Source: Planctomycetota bacterium (GTDB lineage: Bacteria; Planctomycetota; Phycisphaerae; Phycisphaerales; SM1A02). From it: a DNA stretch of 53,836 nucleotides. The position numbers were made by a program, and so were the translations under genes. Positions within the stretch are counted from its first letter, which is position 1; every line of letters begins with the position of its first letter. The notes below the pieces were generated by a model, which had not been told where the DNA came from, made no database searches, and saw only the letters and a program-made list of their open reading frames with translations. The stretch covers positions 1-53,836 of the forward strand of contig JAAERN010000074.1 of assembly GCA_024230295.1 (NCBI GenBank), read 5' to 3'. Of the stretch, positions 25,018 through 33,158 are shown one piece after another.

Positions 25018-25587
25018 CTATTGAATCCTGGTAATCGCCGCATCAACAGCGGCGAGTACCGCTGCGGGCTCCGGCATACGACCGCAGCCATCTGCTCGGC
25101 ATGCTTGCCATCCCGTATCCGGCTCCAGCACCTCGAAACCGTCACTGCGAAGCATCTCAATGTTCCGCTGCGTCGCGGGCTGCGCAAGCATGATGGAGTT
25201 CATCGAAGGTGCCAGGAGCACCGGCACTCGGCTTCGATCGATCGCCGCAACCATGAGGGACACTGCGTCCGCGGCATTTCCTGAGGCAAACTTTGCCAGT
25301 GAGTGCATGCTGCAGGGCGCCACCACCATCGCGTCGATGCGGCCAGCGAGCGATACGTGCTGGCTGGTGGGATCATCAATTGTCGTCCAAGGATCTCGAT
25401 AGACCCGCTGGCCAGACAACGCCTCAAGTGTTGCTTGGCCTATGAATCGACTCGCCGCATCGGTCATTGCGACCGTAACAACATCGCCTCTCTTGACGAG
25501 CAGGCTAACGAGTTCCGCAGTCTTGTACGCAGCGATGCCACCGGTGACGCCAACGAGGACATGGCGACGCTCATCGGAGATTGCCAT
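25018..25587 (-). CDS. coaC: Phosphopantothenoylcysteine decarboxylase (CoaC-type flavoprotein)
   Basis: CoaC decarboxylates 4'-phosphopantothenoylcysteine with FMN in coenzyme A synthesis. The 189-residue protein has the flavoprotein start VLVGVTGGIAAYKTAELV, the APCSMHSLAKFASGNAAD active-site segment, the substrate-recognition motif APSMNSIM and the clamp motif QACRADGCGRMPEP with its Cys. Here the highly conserved ACG of the clamp reads ACRADGCGRM, a slight variation. It has only the decarboxylase half; in most bacteria CoaC is fused to the synthetase CoaB (Dfp). No coaB is in the window. It follows rpoZ by 3 nt, the familiar rpoZ-dfp linkage. Confidence 0.9.
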   Translation of the reverse strand: MAISDERRHVLVGVTGGIAAYKTAELVSLLVKRGDVVTVAMTDAASRFIGQATLEALSGQRVYRDPWTTIDDPTSQHVSLAGRIDAMVVAPCSMHSLAKFASGNAADAVSLMVAAIDRSRVPVLLAPSMNSIMLAQPATQRNIEMLRSDGFEVLEPDTGWQACRADGCGRMPEPAAVLAAVDAAITRIQ

Positions 25588-25590
25588 GGC

Positions 25591-25842
25591 TCATTCAGCC
25601 TTGAGTGGCCAGCCAGGGCCCGTCGGTGACGAGTCGTCAGTCGCTCCTACCCACCGTGAAGTGATCTTGTCCTGCACGATCTCTTGGATAACAATCTCCA
25701 AGTCGGTTCTGCCTTCGCGGTCGACCAGAGGACGGGCACCATCCACGGTGATTTCTCGCAGTCGCCGCTGAATCAGCGCACACAACTTGAAGCGGCCACC
25801 GATCTTATTGACGATCTCATCGCTTCGCAGGGCTTCAATCAT
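25591..25842 (-). CDS. rpoZ: RNA polymerase omega subunit
   Basis: Omega helps assemble RNA polymerase by holding the beta-prime C-terminus. The 83-residue protein begins MIEALRSDEIVNKIGGRFKL and continues with a helix corresponding to the VAAKRARQL region of standard omega (here CALIQRRLREIT) and the segment LEIVIQEIVQDKI. This matches the Rpb6/omega fold, although divergent. The AGGAG Shine-Dalgarno lies 12 nt upstream of the ATG. Its position immediately before a Dfp-type gene is the same as in many bacteria, which supports the call. The usual upstream gene gmk is not present. Confidence 0.82.
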   Translation of the reverse strand: MIEALRSDEIVNKIGGRFKLCALIQRRLREITVDGARPLVDREGRTDLEIVIQEIVQDKITSRWVGATDDSSPTGPGWPLKAE

Positions 25843-25983
25843 TGGGGGAGTACTCCTCGGCAGGGCCCAAGATGGGCCGGAATCGGGCCATCCTACCCAA
25901 ACAGAGGGGACCTGTCGAGCAGCCTGTGGGGTAGACTACGCCGCTTTGTGTGCTCTCCGCCTCCCGTCCGGAGCTTCTCAAGG

Positions 25984-27786
25984 ATGCCCAGCACCATACG
26001 AAGGATTCGACGTGCCGGGCTTCGGGTCGGGCTTCAGGGCGATTGGTACCTCTACCTGCTCGCAGCGGTCATCGGCCTGCTCATGGGGGTTGTTGCGACG
26101 CTTTTCCTTGGCCCCCTCCGCAAGATTGAGGCGGTTGAAGCCGCATTGGACCCAACCGTTATCTGGATGTTGGTGCTCCTCGGACCCGCTGTCGGCGGGC
26201 TGCTTGTGGGGCTTGCCCGCCTATGGATCAATGCCCCGTATATAGGCCCGGGTGTCACAACGGTCATTTATGGCGTGCTGAGGCAACGCGGGCGACTTCG
26301 TTTTCGGGTGGGCGTCCAGAAATGGATCTGCAGCACGCTCACCATCGGCTCGGGCGGCTCGGCTGGTGCCGAAGGTCCGATCGTGACGATCGGCAGCGTT
26401 CTTGGATCAAGCATTGGCCGACTGCTCGGTGTCAACACACAGAACATGACCACCTTGCTCGGATGCGGCGCTGCAGCCGGCATCGCCGCCGTGTTCAACG
26501 CCCCTATTGCAGGTGTTCTGTTCGTCATGGAGATTCTGCTTCGAGACTTCTCGCTGCGAACCTTCACGCCCATCGTCATTTCCGCTGTCGTTGCCTCGGC
26601 TTCCATTCAGGGCATCCTGCACGATGCCGCCATCTTCCAGATCGGGGGCGATTTTGTTTCCCTGGAAGGCGATTTTCGCATGCTGTACATGCCTGCGTAC
26701 ATCGTGCTTGGGCTCGCATGCGGCGTCATTGGTGTCGTGTTCATCCGCGGGCTGAACTGCTCCAGCAAACTGGCCACTGCCTTGCCCGGGCCGGTATGGA
26801 TTCGCCCGATGATCGGAGGCATATTGCTTGCCGTACTAGGGTTGGCTTCCCTACTCATACTGGGACCAGAGCTCCCCCCCTTCTACGGCAACGGATATCC
26901 AGAGATCACTCGCCTGCTTTCGCCCGCCGAGTACGAGGTGTCCTCTGAGAGTCCATCAACGGGACCACTCATGCTCCTCCTGCTCTTCATGCTGGCAGTC
27001 AAACTTGTCGGCACATGCATCACCATCGGCTCGGGCGGAGCCGGAGGAATGTTCGCTCCAGCACTCATGATGGGAGCACTCATCGGCGGCATGCTCGGCC
27101 TTGGGCTCGAGTGGGTTGGCCTGCTTGAGCATGGCACTCCCGCCCGCTTTGCGCTGGTTGGCATGGCCGCCATGGTCGCATCTGTCACTCACGCGCCACT
27201 TACAGGCATCCTGATCGTCTACGAACTGACGCAGCACTATCAGATCATTCTTCCGCTCATGCTTGCGGCCGTGATCGCCACGATCGTGGCACGCTGGCTC
27301 TGTCCCGACTCAATTTACTCCGCCAGGCTTCGAGAAGCCGGAATCCGCTTGGGCAATGCTGGAGATTTGACTATTCTCAGCCGCCTGACGGTTCAGGATC
27401 TGATCCTTGAAGAGCCCTCAACAATCTCATCTCGAAGTTCCGTCGCCGCATTGGTCGAGCAGGCAGAGCATGACACTGCAGGAGACTTTGTCGTCATCGA
27501 TGATTCAGGCGAGTATTGCGGAATGGTGACAGACAACGATTTGAAGGCCGCGCTGATGTTCCGCGAAGCGATCCCACTTTTACAGGTCAGCGAATTGCAG
27601 CGAACCGATCTCCCCTTCATTACTCCCGATGAGACACTCGATGTCGTGCTGGAGAAATTCTCGCGATCTGATGTCGATGCACTGCCCGTTCTCGTCGATG
27701 GTGATCCGCATCGCGTTTCAGGCCTTGTCACTCGTACCCGACTCATAAAGCGATATCAAGCTGCCCTGGACCATGACAATGCCTGA
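25984..27786 (+). CDS. ClC-family chloride channel/antiporter with C-terminal CBS pair
   Basis: The 600-residue protein has the ClC membrane domain (about 20-450) with the three anion-pathway motifs: GSGGSAGAEGP (the usual GSGIP and GREGP regions fused by sequence closeness, with the gating Glu kept), and GSGGAGGMFAP (the GxFxP motif). Two CBS domains follow: one from about residue 465 (LTVQDLILEEPSTISS...) and a second near DLPFITPDETLDVVLEKFSR. They probably sense adenine nucleotides. An upstream in-frame extension of 100 codons overlaps the divergent rpoZ; the ATG at 25984 (MPSTIRRIRRAG) is chosen as the first start giving a normal N-terminus. Its 3' end overlaps rnpA by 14 nt. Confidence 0.92.
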   Translation: MPSTIRRIRRAGLRVGLQGDWYLYLLAAVIGLLMGVVATLFLGPLRKIEAVEAALDPTVIWMLVLLGPAVGGLLVGLARLWINAPYIGPGVTTVIYGVLRQRGRLRFRVGVQKWICSTLTIGSGGSAGAEGPIVTIGSVLGSSIGRLLGVNTQNMTTLLGCGAAAGIAAVFNAPIAGVLFVMEILLRDFSLRTFTPIVISAVVASASIQGILHDAAIFQIGGDFVSLEGDFRMLYMPAYIVLGLACGVIGVVFIRGLNCSSKLATALPGPVWIRPMIGGILLAVLGLASLLILGPELPPFYGNGYPEITRLLSPAEYEVSSESPSTGPLMLLLLFMLAVKLVGTCITIGSGGAGGMFAPALMMGALIGGMLGLGLEWVGLLEHGTPARFALVGMAAMVASVTHAPLTGILIVYELTQHYQIILPLMLAAVIATIVARWLCPDSIYSARLREAGIRLGNAGDLTILSRLTVQDLILEEPSTISSRSSVAALVEQAEHDTAGDFVVIDDSGEYCGMVTDNDLKAALMFREAIPLLQVSELQRTDLPFITPDETLDVVLEKFSRSDVDALPVLVDGDPHRVSGLVTRTRLIKRYQAALDHDNA

Positions 27787-28144
27787 TCGCACAGGACGAC
27801 TTAGAAGACGTAATCGCATCCGCTCAAAGCATGATTTTGCAGTGCTCCTACAGCAAGGACAGCGCACACGGTCGGGACCACTTCGGATTCATATGCGGAA
27901 GTCCAGCTCAGGATGCAGCAGACTTGGCATGGCTGTATCCCGCCGAGTTGGAAACGCCGTTCAAAGAAACCGTATCAAGCGGCTAATTCGCGCCGCCTTC
28001 CGAAGTGCACGGCATCAATGTCACGAGGCGACCGATGTTGTCGTCGTCGTCAATCCACATGAGCCTGGACAACTCTCCGACTATGCCCAGTGGCTTGCCG
28101 CCGCCTTCCAAAGCGCAGCGCCCCGGACCGAGCGGAACCCATGA
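27773..28144 (+). CDS. rnpA: Ribonuclease P protein component
   Basis: RnpA binds the catalytic RNase P RNA and helps mature tRNA 5' ends. The 123-residue basic protein contains RLRRRNRIRSKHDFAVLLQQ near the N-terminus and the family signature VSRRVGNAVQRNRIKRLIRA (about 55-74). The start at 27773 overlaps the ClC 3' end, and an ATG two codons later is equally possible. It overlaps yidD by 4 nt. The usual upstream partner rpmH and downstream yidC are not in the window, and no RNase P RNA was recognised. Confidence 0.93.
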   Translation: MTMPDRTGRLRRRNRIRSKHDFAVLLQQGQRTRSGPLRIHMRKSSSGCSRLGMAVSRRVGNAVQRNRIKRLIRAAFRSARHQCHEATDVVVVVNPHEPGQLSDYAQWLAAAFQSAAPRTERNP

Positions 28145-28386
28145 CCCAATCCCCAACACTCCTCGCCCGGCTGCTGATCGGCGGGATCCGACTGTATCAA
28201 TGGATATTGAGCCCACTCGTTGGCGGGCATTGTCGCTTTCAGCCGACATGCTCCCGCTATGCCGCCGAGGCCATCCAAAAGCATGGTGGGTTCAAGGGAG
28301 GCCTTATGGGCATCAAGCGGCTCGCCCGGTGCCATCCATGGGGTGGTGCTGGCTGGGATCCGGTGCCGAAGGACCGTGACTCATGA
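28141..28386 (+). CDS. yidD: Membrane protein insertion efficiency factor YidD
   Basis: YidD is a small membrane-associated protein linked to YidC-dependent insertion. The 81-residue protein has the family core LLIGGIRLYQWILSPLVGGH, then CRFQPTCSRYAAEAI and LARCHPWGGAGWDPVP, with the conserved Cys residues. The ATG at 28141 overlaps the rnpA stop (ATGA), matching the conserved rnpA-yidD order; a start 17 codons earlier lies inside rnpA and is rejected. It overlaps the FAH-family gene by 4 nt. Confidence 0.95.
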   Translation: MTQSPTLLARLLIGGIRLYQWILSPLVGGHCRFQPTCSRYAAEAIQKHGGFKGGLMGIKRLARCHPWGGAGWDPVPKDRDS

Positions 28387-29057
28387 CTGCTCACCCCACA
28401 GCGATTCTCTGCATTGGCCGCAACTACGCATCGCATGCAGTTGAAATGAACGCCGCAGCGACTGAACGGCCAACGGTGTTCATGAAGAACCCGGCATCAG
28501 CCACCGGCCGCGAGAGCCCCATCGTGATTCCCCGGATATGCAATGTCCATGGGCCCCAAGTTGACTATGAGGGCGAGCTCGCTGTCATCATCGGCCGTGA
28601 TTGCCGGGACGCCGATGAGGAATCCGCACGCGACTACATTTCGGGATGGGCCGTCGCGAACGATGTCACGGCTCGTTGGTGGCAGAAGAAGGGCTCCGGC
28701 GGACAATGGATCAGGGGCAAGAGCTTCGACACGTTCTGCCCTCTCTCGCCCCCCGTCCCTACCGATGCGATCGACAACCCACAGGGATTGACGGTGACAA
28801 CAAGAGTCAACGGCGAAGTGAGGCAACATGGCAACACTTCGGACATGCTGTTTCCAGTGGCGACACTCATTGCCGAACTGAGCCGCGGAATGACGCTGCT
28901 CAAAGGAACCGTACTCTTGACCGGAACTCCAGAAGGAGTCGGCGCAGCAAGAACGCCTCCAGTATTTCTGATGCCGGGCGATGTCGTAGAAGTCGAGATC
29001 CCCGGAGTCGGCTCTCTTCACAACACGGTGACCACAGAAGAATCGGCCGCTGATTAG
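28383..29057 (+). CDS. Fumarylacetoacetate hydrolase (FAH)-family protein
   Basis: The 224-residue protein is a full single-domain FAH-fold enzyme. It starts ILCIGRNYASHAVEMN, has the metal-binding acid cluster in QVDYEGELAVIIGRD and SGWAVANDVTAR, then WIRGKSFDTFCPLSP and LTGTPEGVGAARTPP. Members act as acylpyruvate hydrolases, oxaloacetate decarboxylases or in aromatic catabolism, and the sequence alone does not decide which. It overlaps yidD by 4 nt, so it may be co-translated with the rnpA group, though no functional link is obvious. Its 3' end is 10 nt from the convergent operon. Confidence 0.92.
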   Translation: MTAHPTAILCIGRNYASHAVEMNAAATERPTVFMKNPASATGRESPIVIPRICNVHGPQVDYEGELAVIIGRDCRDADEESARDYISGWAVANDVTARWWQKKGSGGQWIRGKSFDTFCPLSPPVPTDAIDNPQGLTVTTRVNGEVRQHGNTSDMLFPVATLIAELSRGMTLLKGTVLLTGTPEGVGAARTPPVFLMPGDVVEVEIPGVGSLHNTVTTEESAAD

Positions 29058-29067
29058 CAGACCGCCG

Positions 29068-31038
29068 CTACTTCCGCTGGACGCCAGCCGCTTCCCGATC
29101 ATCTTCAGCTTGCTTCGTCTTCAAGGCGCGATCCGCGATCGCAGCTCGGAAGGCGGCTAGACCTGGAGGCTCGGGTAATAGTTCATCTACCGTCACGCGA
29201 CCTGCAAGCGGCCCCCACTCAAGTTCGCGAGCGACAGCCGGGCGGATGCGGTCCGCCGTACGAAGCCGCAGTTCGGGCTCAAACTCATCGACTTGGCTCC
29301 AGATTTGAATCCGCTCGTCATATGGAATGGTGGGATCAGTCATGATTTGAATAAACGCCACTTCAGCCGATCCATCCAGAACAGCCACAAGGTCACGCAT
29401 ACGCGCCGACCCCAGTTTTGTCTCAAAGGAAATTCCCTCGTGCGAACGGAAGAAGTCGGTCACCTGACTGGCGAATCGAACGGCGTCTTTGTATATCTCG
29501 GGCCGCCGTTGGCCGATTCCCGCGCGGAATCCATAGCGAAGCGAAGCTACGACGTCGCTCGCCGCCATGTGAGGCTGCCGATCGTATTCGTCCTTGGTCA
29601 GTTCCATTACGAAGACATCGAGATCTCCGTCATACTTGTGATTCGGCGGACTGGCCCCAGTGCCGAACAAGCGATCCAACCTCTCCATCATCGACGTTGC
29701 GCGATCCGTCTCCCCTGCTCGATATGCTTCCCGGATGGCCGACGACATGAAGTTTTCCATGAACGGCAGGAAGGTCTCACCGCCAGCACCACGTGCATCG
29801 ACATACTTGATGTAGAACTCCTCAAAGAGGCGGTCCACAGAATCGATATATCGGGGTTCCGGGAATCGACTGGGCATCACTGGTGAGAATGGGTCGTAGG
29901 TGATCCGGCCTGACCTTGCCAAGGCCTGCAACGAATGGAGTTGCTGCCGATCGATGTTGATCGCGTTGTGAATGTCCTTGCTCTCAACTCGGTGATTCCC
30001 TTGCTCCGAACCACGTCTCGCGAAGTACAAGGCGTGTGCCTGAGGGTGTCGCCAATCCAACGGGCCAAGATCTCGCGTGTATTCGTACATGCGAGTGGGG
30101 TCCATGTTGTACTCGTCCAACAGGATTCGGTGCCGAAGATGTGAGAGAAGCGTCTCCCAGGCCTCGGTGTACTCTTCATCAGCCATCAATTCGTCAAGTG
30201 CAAGAAAGATCCCCTCATCCTTTTCTTCAAGCAACGAAGCTGCGTCCAACTTTTTAGCGATCCATGACTGCTCACGAATCGCATTCCACCAGGCAACTCT
30301 TGTGAGAAGAGATTGGTCAAGCGCGATGTCCTGCTCCCCGGTGAAAGGCTCCATCTGATCACCTAGGTCTGCGATGAGTTCAGCCACCTTGGGCGTACGG
30401 GCAATCGCCGCTTCGAGCGTTGGAGCAGCGTCGGCGACGAGGCGAATCCATTCCGCCCTGGAATCCTGATCAACAGGCGGCTCACCGAGCAATTCATGCC
30501 ATTCCTTCGCAAATTGCTGCTTGTAGTAAGGGTGCGCATCATCCGCGACACCGTCGACCTTGTGCCCGAGCCAGAAGGCAAGATCCTTATACAAGAGCTG
30601 ATCGTTCGGGTTGTAACGCAGTCCCTCATTCCGGACAAGGCGAATGCCCTTGTCAACCCAGTCCCAACGCTCCTCGTTGGTATTGGTCATCACCGAAATG
30701 TTGTACGCCATGTTGTGCCCATGGAAGATCCAGACCTGCGGAAATCTCGGCTGCAGCTTTGTGATCAGCCGAGCGTCCTCAAGCATGTCGTAGTACAGCC
30801 CCTCCTCCTGCTTCATCGTCGCCTTGATCCAGAGGTAGTCGACCACGAGTCCACGGAGCGCGCCGATGGCCGTCCCCAACGCGACGATTGGTGGGGCGTT
30901 CTCGACCGACACGTCCGTGTACCGAAGGCTGTGCCGTTCGGCCTGTTCCACGATGCCGGGAACCATAAAGCCCCCCACCGCCAAACCAGCGACGGCGGTT
31001 CCTATGGCACACACTTGAATCAACCTGTCACGAAGCAT
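29068..31038 (-). CDS. Large membrane-anchored protein of unknown function, last gene of the SPFH/ABC operon
   Basis: The 656-residue protein has one N-terminal membrane segment (VCAIGTAVAGLAVGGFMVPG, about residues 9-28) and then a long soluble, helix-rich region. I do not recognise a family. Residues 60-115 (ALRGLVVDYLWIKATMKQEE, then LQPRFPQVWIFHGHNMAYNI) have the W/Y/A pattern of TPR-like helices. Further helical pairs occur to about residue 450. The soluble part probably lies outside the cytoplasm or is tethered to the membrane. It follows the ABC-2 permease by 11 nt and is the sixth gene of the operon, suggesting a structural or substrate-contact role for the transporter. Function unknown. 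Confidence 0.8.
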   Translation of the reverse strand: MLRDRLIQVCAIGTAVAGLAVGGFMVPGIVEQAERHSLRYTDVSVENAPPIVALGTAIGALRGLVVDYLWIKATMKQEEGLYYDMLEDARLITKLQPRFPQVWIFHGHNMAYNISVMTNTNEERWDWVDKGIRLVRNEGLRYNPNDQLLYKDLAFWLGHKVDGVADDAHPYYKQQFAKEWHELLGEPPVDQDSRAEWIRLVADAAPTLEAAIARTPKVAELIADLGDQMEPFTGEQDIALDQSLLTRVAWWNAIREQSWIAKKLDAASLLEEKDEGIFLALDELMADEEYTEAWETLLSHLRHRILLDEYNMDPTRMYEYTRDLGPLDWRHPQAHALYFARRGSEQGNHRVESKDIHNAINIDRQQLHSLQALARSGRITYDPFSPVMPSRFPEPRYIDSVDRLFEEFYIKYVDARGAGGETFLPFMENFMSSAIREAYRAGETDRATSMMERLDRLFGTGASPPNHKYDGDLDVFVMELTKDEYDRQPHMAASDVVASLRYGFRAGIGQRRPEIYKDAVRFASQVTDFFRSHEGISFETKLGSARMRDLVAVLDGSAEVAFIQIMTDPTIPYDERIQIWSQVDEFEPELRLRTADRIRPAVARELEWGPLAGRVTVDELLPEPPGLAAFRAAIADRALKTKQAEDDREAAGVQRK

Positions 31039-31049
31039 TCCAGCCGCCC

Positions 31050-33158
31050 CTATTCACCGCTATAGATCGCCAACTGGCGCCGGGAGAGAATCAGCCAGCC
31101 AACCGCTAGAGCACCACCACCCCACGTGAGCAACATGACGAGCCCAGCCCAAACCTGCCCCCATTCAATAAGCCGGCCCTGAATCAAACGTTCAACGGGC
31201 TGAAGCTCACCGAAGGCACGAAGTACATACACCATGCTGCTTGCCACGGTTCGTATAAGCCATTGAACTGTGTCCTGAATGAGCTCGCCCACGCCACCAG
31301 ATCCCGGAGGACCGCCACCGTAATAGGGAATAGCCGTAGCAAGCCACGGAGCCATACTCGCCCCGACATAGACGGTAAACACAGCCAAGCACGCCACAGG
31401 AAAGCTCAGGGCCGTAGCCAAGCCACACCCAAGTGCAGCAAGGATCGAGAGTTTGAGCAACACCAAGGTCAAGGCGAGCACGAAGTTGCTGCCAAATGTC
31501 CCGTCGGGATATGTAATCTCCATGCCATCGACCATCCAGACCAGCTCAAACGGGTCAAGTCCACCGCCCTGCAAAGCCATGCCCTCTAAATTGACAGGCC
31601 CTACCCAATCATTGCCACGACCGGCCGGCACATGCGTCAAGTTGACCATCGAAATATCAAGAGTCCCATCGTCCGCAATCGCGGAATTTGGAATCTCCAA
31701 GTCCTGCGGAACAGTCGGAACAAACGCACCGACAATGCCCTCGGTTCGGTCTTCCCCTACTGCGAATCCGATGAGGCGACGCTCATGCTCATCCGACAGC
31801 CCGCCAAGCAATCGAAACCCAAGCCGGACAGTAGACCCAAGTTGTTTCGCATGTTTCAGTCCCTCGAAGTGAATAACTACCCACGGCGGATTTGAACGGT
31901 CCAAGACGGACGGAAGCCGCCGTCGCTGTTGGTCAAACTGGTCTACCACACGATTCCGAAGCGTTCGATAGACTCGCAACGGCACATCTCCGTCTACATA
32001 GTCTTGAAACTCGGGATCTTCTAGGAGTATCTCGTCGATTCGACCACGGACGTCCCCCTCCTCCAACTCTTCGTAGGTCGGAAGCCTCGTGCTTCGAGCA
32101 ACCAGAACGTCCTGCTGAAGCGCCGTAAACTCCTCGAACTCCGACACAGTTTTTGGCGCGGCCGAGCTCTCCAAATACCTGACATAGCCATATGACCAGG
32201 CTCCGGCCAAAACCAATACCGACGCGCCAAGCAGCACAACGCCGATCCATTTGCCGAGAAGGTATTGCAGCCGCCCCAGCGGCTTCGTAGCAATATGCCA
32301 GATGTGGCGATCTCGAATGTCGAACGAAACCGTGCTACAAGCGATCACTAGGACCATGACTGCCGCCAAGGCGTAGGAGAGATCCAAACTGCGGATGAGA
32401 TATGCCTGAACGAACTGATCGATCGGAGCTTCTTTGTCCAATGTCAGTGGCAGCAGTGGAAGTGCAATAAGCAGTGTGATGACGAACCCTAGCGCGAGAC
32501 GAGTCCGTGAACTCTCAGCGAGCACCGTATGAGCCACGGCAGCCCAGCCTTGCCGACCTCCCAACGCCAACTGCAGCATTCGGATGATCAGCAGAAAGGT
32601 CGAGAGCAACATCGCCATTGAAATCGGAACACCCACCCAGCGGTCCCAGCCAATCGCCCCAAACACTAGTGAGAGCGCAAGTCCGGAAGCAAGGAGAGTT
32701 CCAACTCGGACGGCAAGACCTCCCCAGACAATGGCCACCCCCAGCACCATGACCAAGCCCATGAGCATCCACGCCAGTTCAGTTTCCAAAAGCAACCATC
32801 GTGGCGCCCAGGAGGGTATGTCGTCCCGGAGGAGCAGCATGACAAGGCCCTGTGCATTCTGAACAGAACCGCTCTCGTCAATGAGCGTTTCAAGCACTTC
32901 AATGGGCGCGGCGTACTCGCGATCCCCAATGACAACCGCTCCACTCTCCCGAAGCAGGGTGCCAAAAGTCTGCTTGTCATCCCCGGCAAAAGCAATCACG
33001 ATCGCTTTCGCATTCGTATCCCAGCCCTGCCGAATGCCAATGACGGTTCCGAAAAATCCAGCACTGGCGGCAACGATCAAGATCGTCAAGAGGATCCGGA
33101 CCCACCGAAGCCGCTGTATCTCATCGGCGCGGCGGACCACCGCTGTGGCTCCAATCAT
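31050..33158 (-). CDS. ABC-2-type transporter permease with large soluble insertion
   Basis: The 702-residue protein has an N-terminal membrane helix (LLTILIVAASAGFFGTVIG), a soluble segment (about 45-115), then clusters of hydrophobic helices (about 120-345), a second large soluble region (about 345-560) and more helices to the C-terminus. The motif ATKPLGRLQYLLGKWIGVVL near residue 285 is typical of ABC-2 permeases (compare VSKPVGRPVFMVGKFLGVVG in the divergent gene at 39050). It overlaps the ATPase gene by 4 nt, so the two almost certainly form one transporter. The transported substrate is unknown. The soluble insertions may face the periplasm. Confidence 0.85.
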   Translation of the reverse strand: MIGATAVVRRADEIQRLRWVRILLTILIVAASAGFFGTVIGIRQGWDTNAKAIVIAFAGDDKQTFGTLLRESGAVVIGDREYAAPIEVLETLIDESGSVQNAQGLVMLLLRDDIPSWAPRWLLLETELAWMLMGLVMVLGVAIVWGGLAVRVGTLLASGLALSLVFGAIGWDRWVGVPISMAMLLSTFLLIIRMLQLALGGRQGWAAVAHTVLAESSRTRLALGFVITLLIALPLLPLTLDKEAPIDQFVQAYLIRSLDLSYALAAVMVLVIACSTVSFDIRDRHIWHIATKPLGRLQYLLGKWIGVVLLGASVLVLAGAWSYGYVRYLESSAAPKTVSEFEEFTALQQDVLVARSTRLPTYEELEEGDVRGRIDEILLEDPEFQDYVDGDVPLRVYRTLRNRVVDQFDQQRRRLPSVLDRSNPPWVVIHFEGLKHAKQLGSTVRLGFRLLGGLSDEHERRLIGFAVGEDRTEGIVGAFVPTVPQDLEIPNSAIADDGTLDISMVNLTHVPAGRGNDWVGPVNLEGMALQGGGLDPFELVWMVDGMEITYPDGTFGSNFVLALTLVLLKLSILAALGCGLATALSFPVACLAVFTVYVGASMAPWLATAIPYYGGGPPGSGGVGELIQDTVQWLIRTVASSMVYVLRAFGELQPVERLIQGRLIEWGQVWAGLVMLLTWGGGALAVGWLILSRRQLAIYSGE

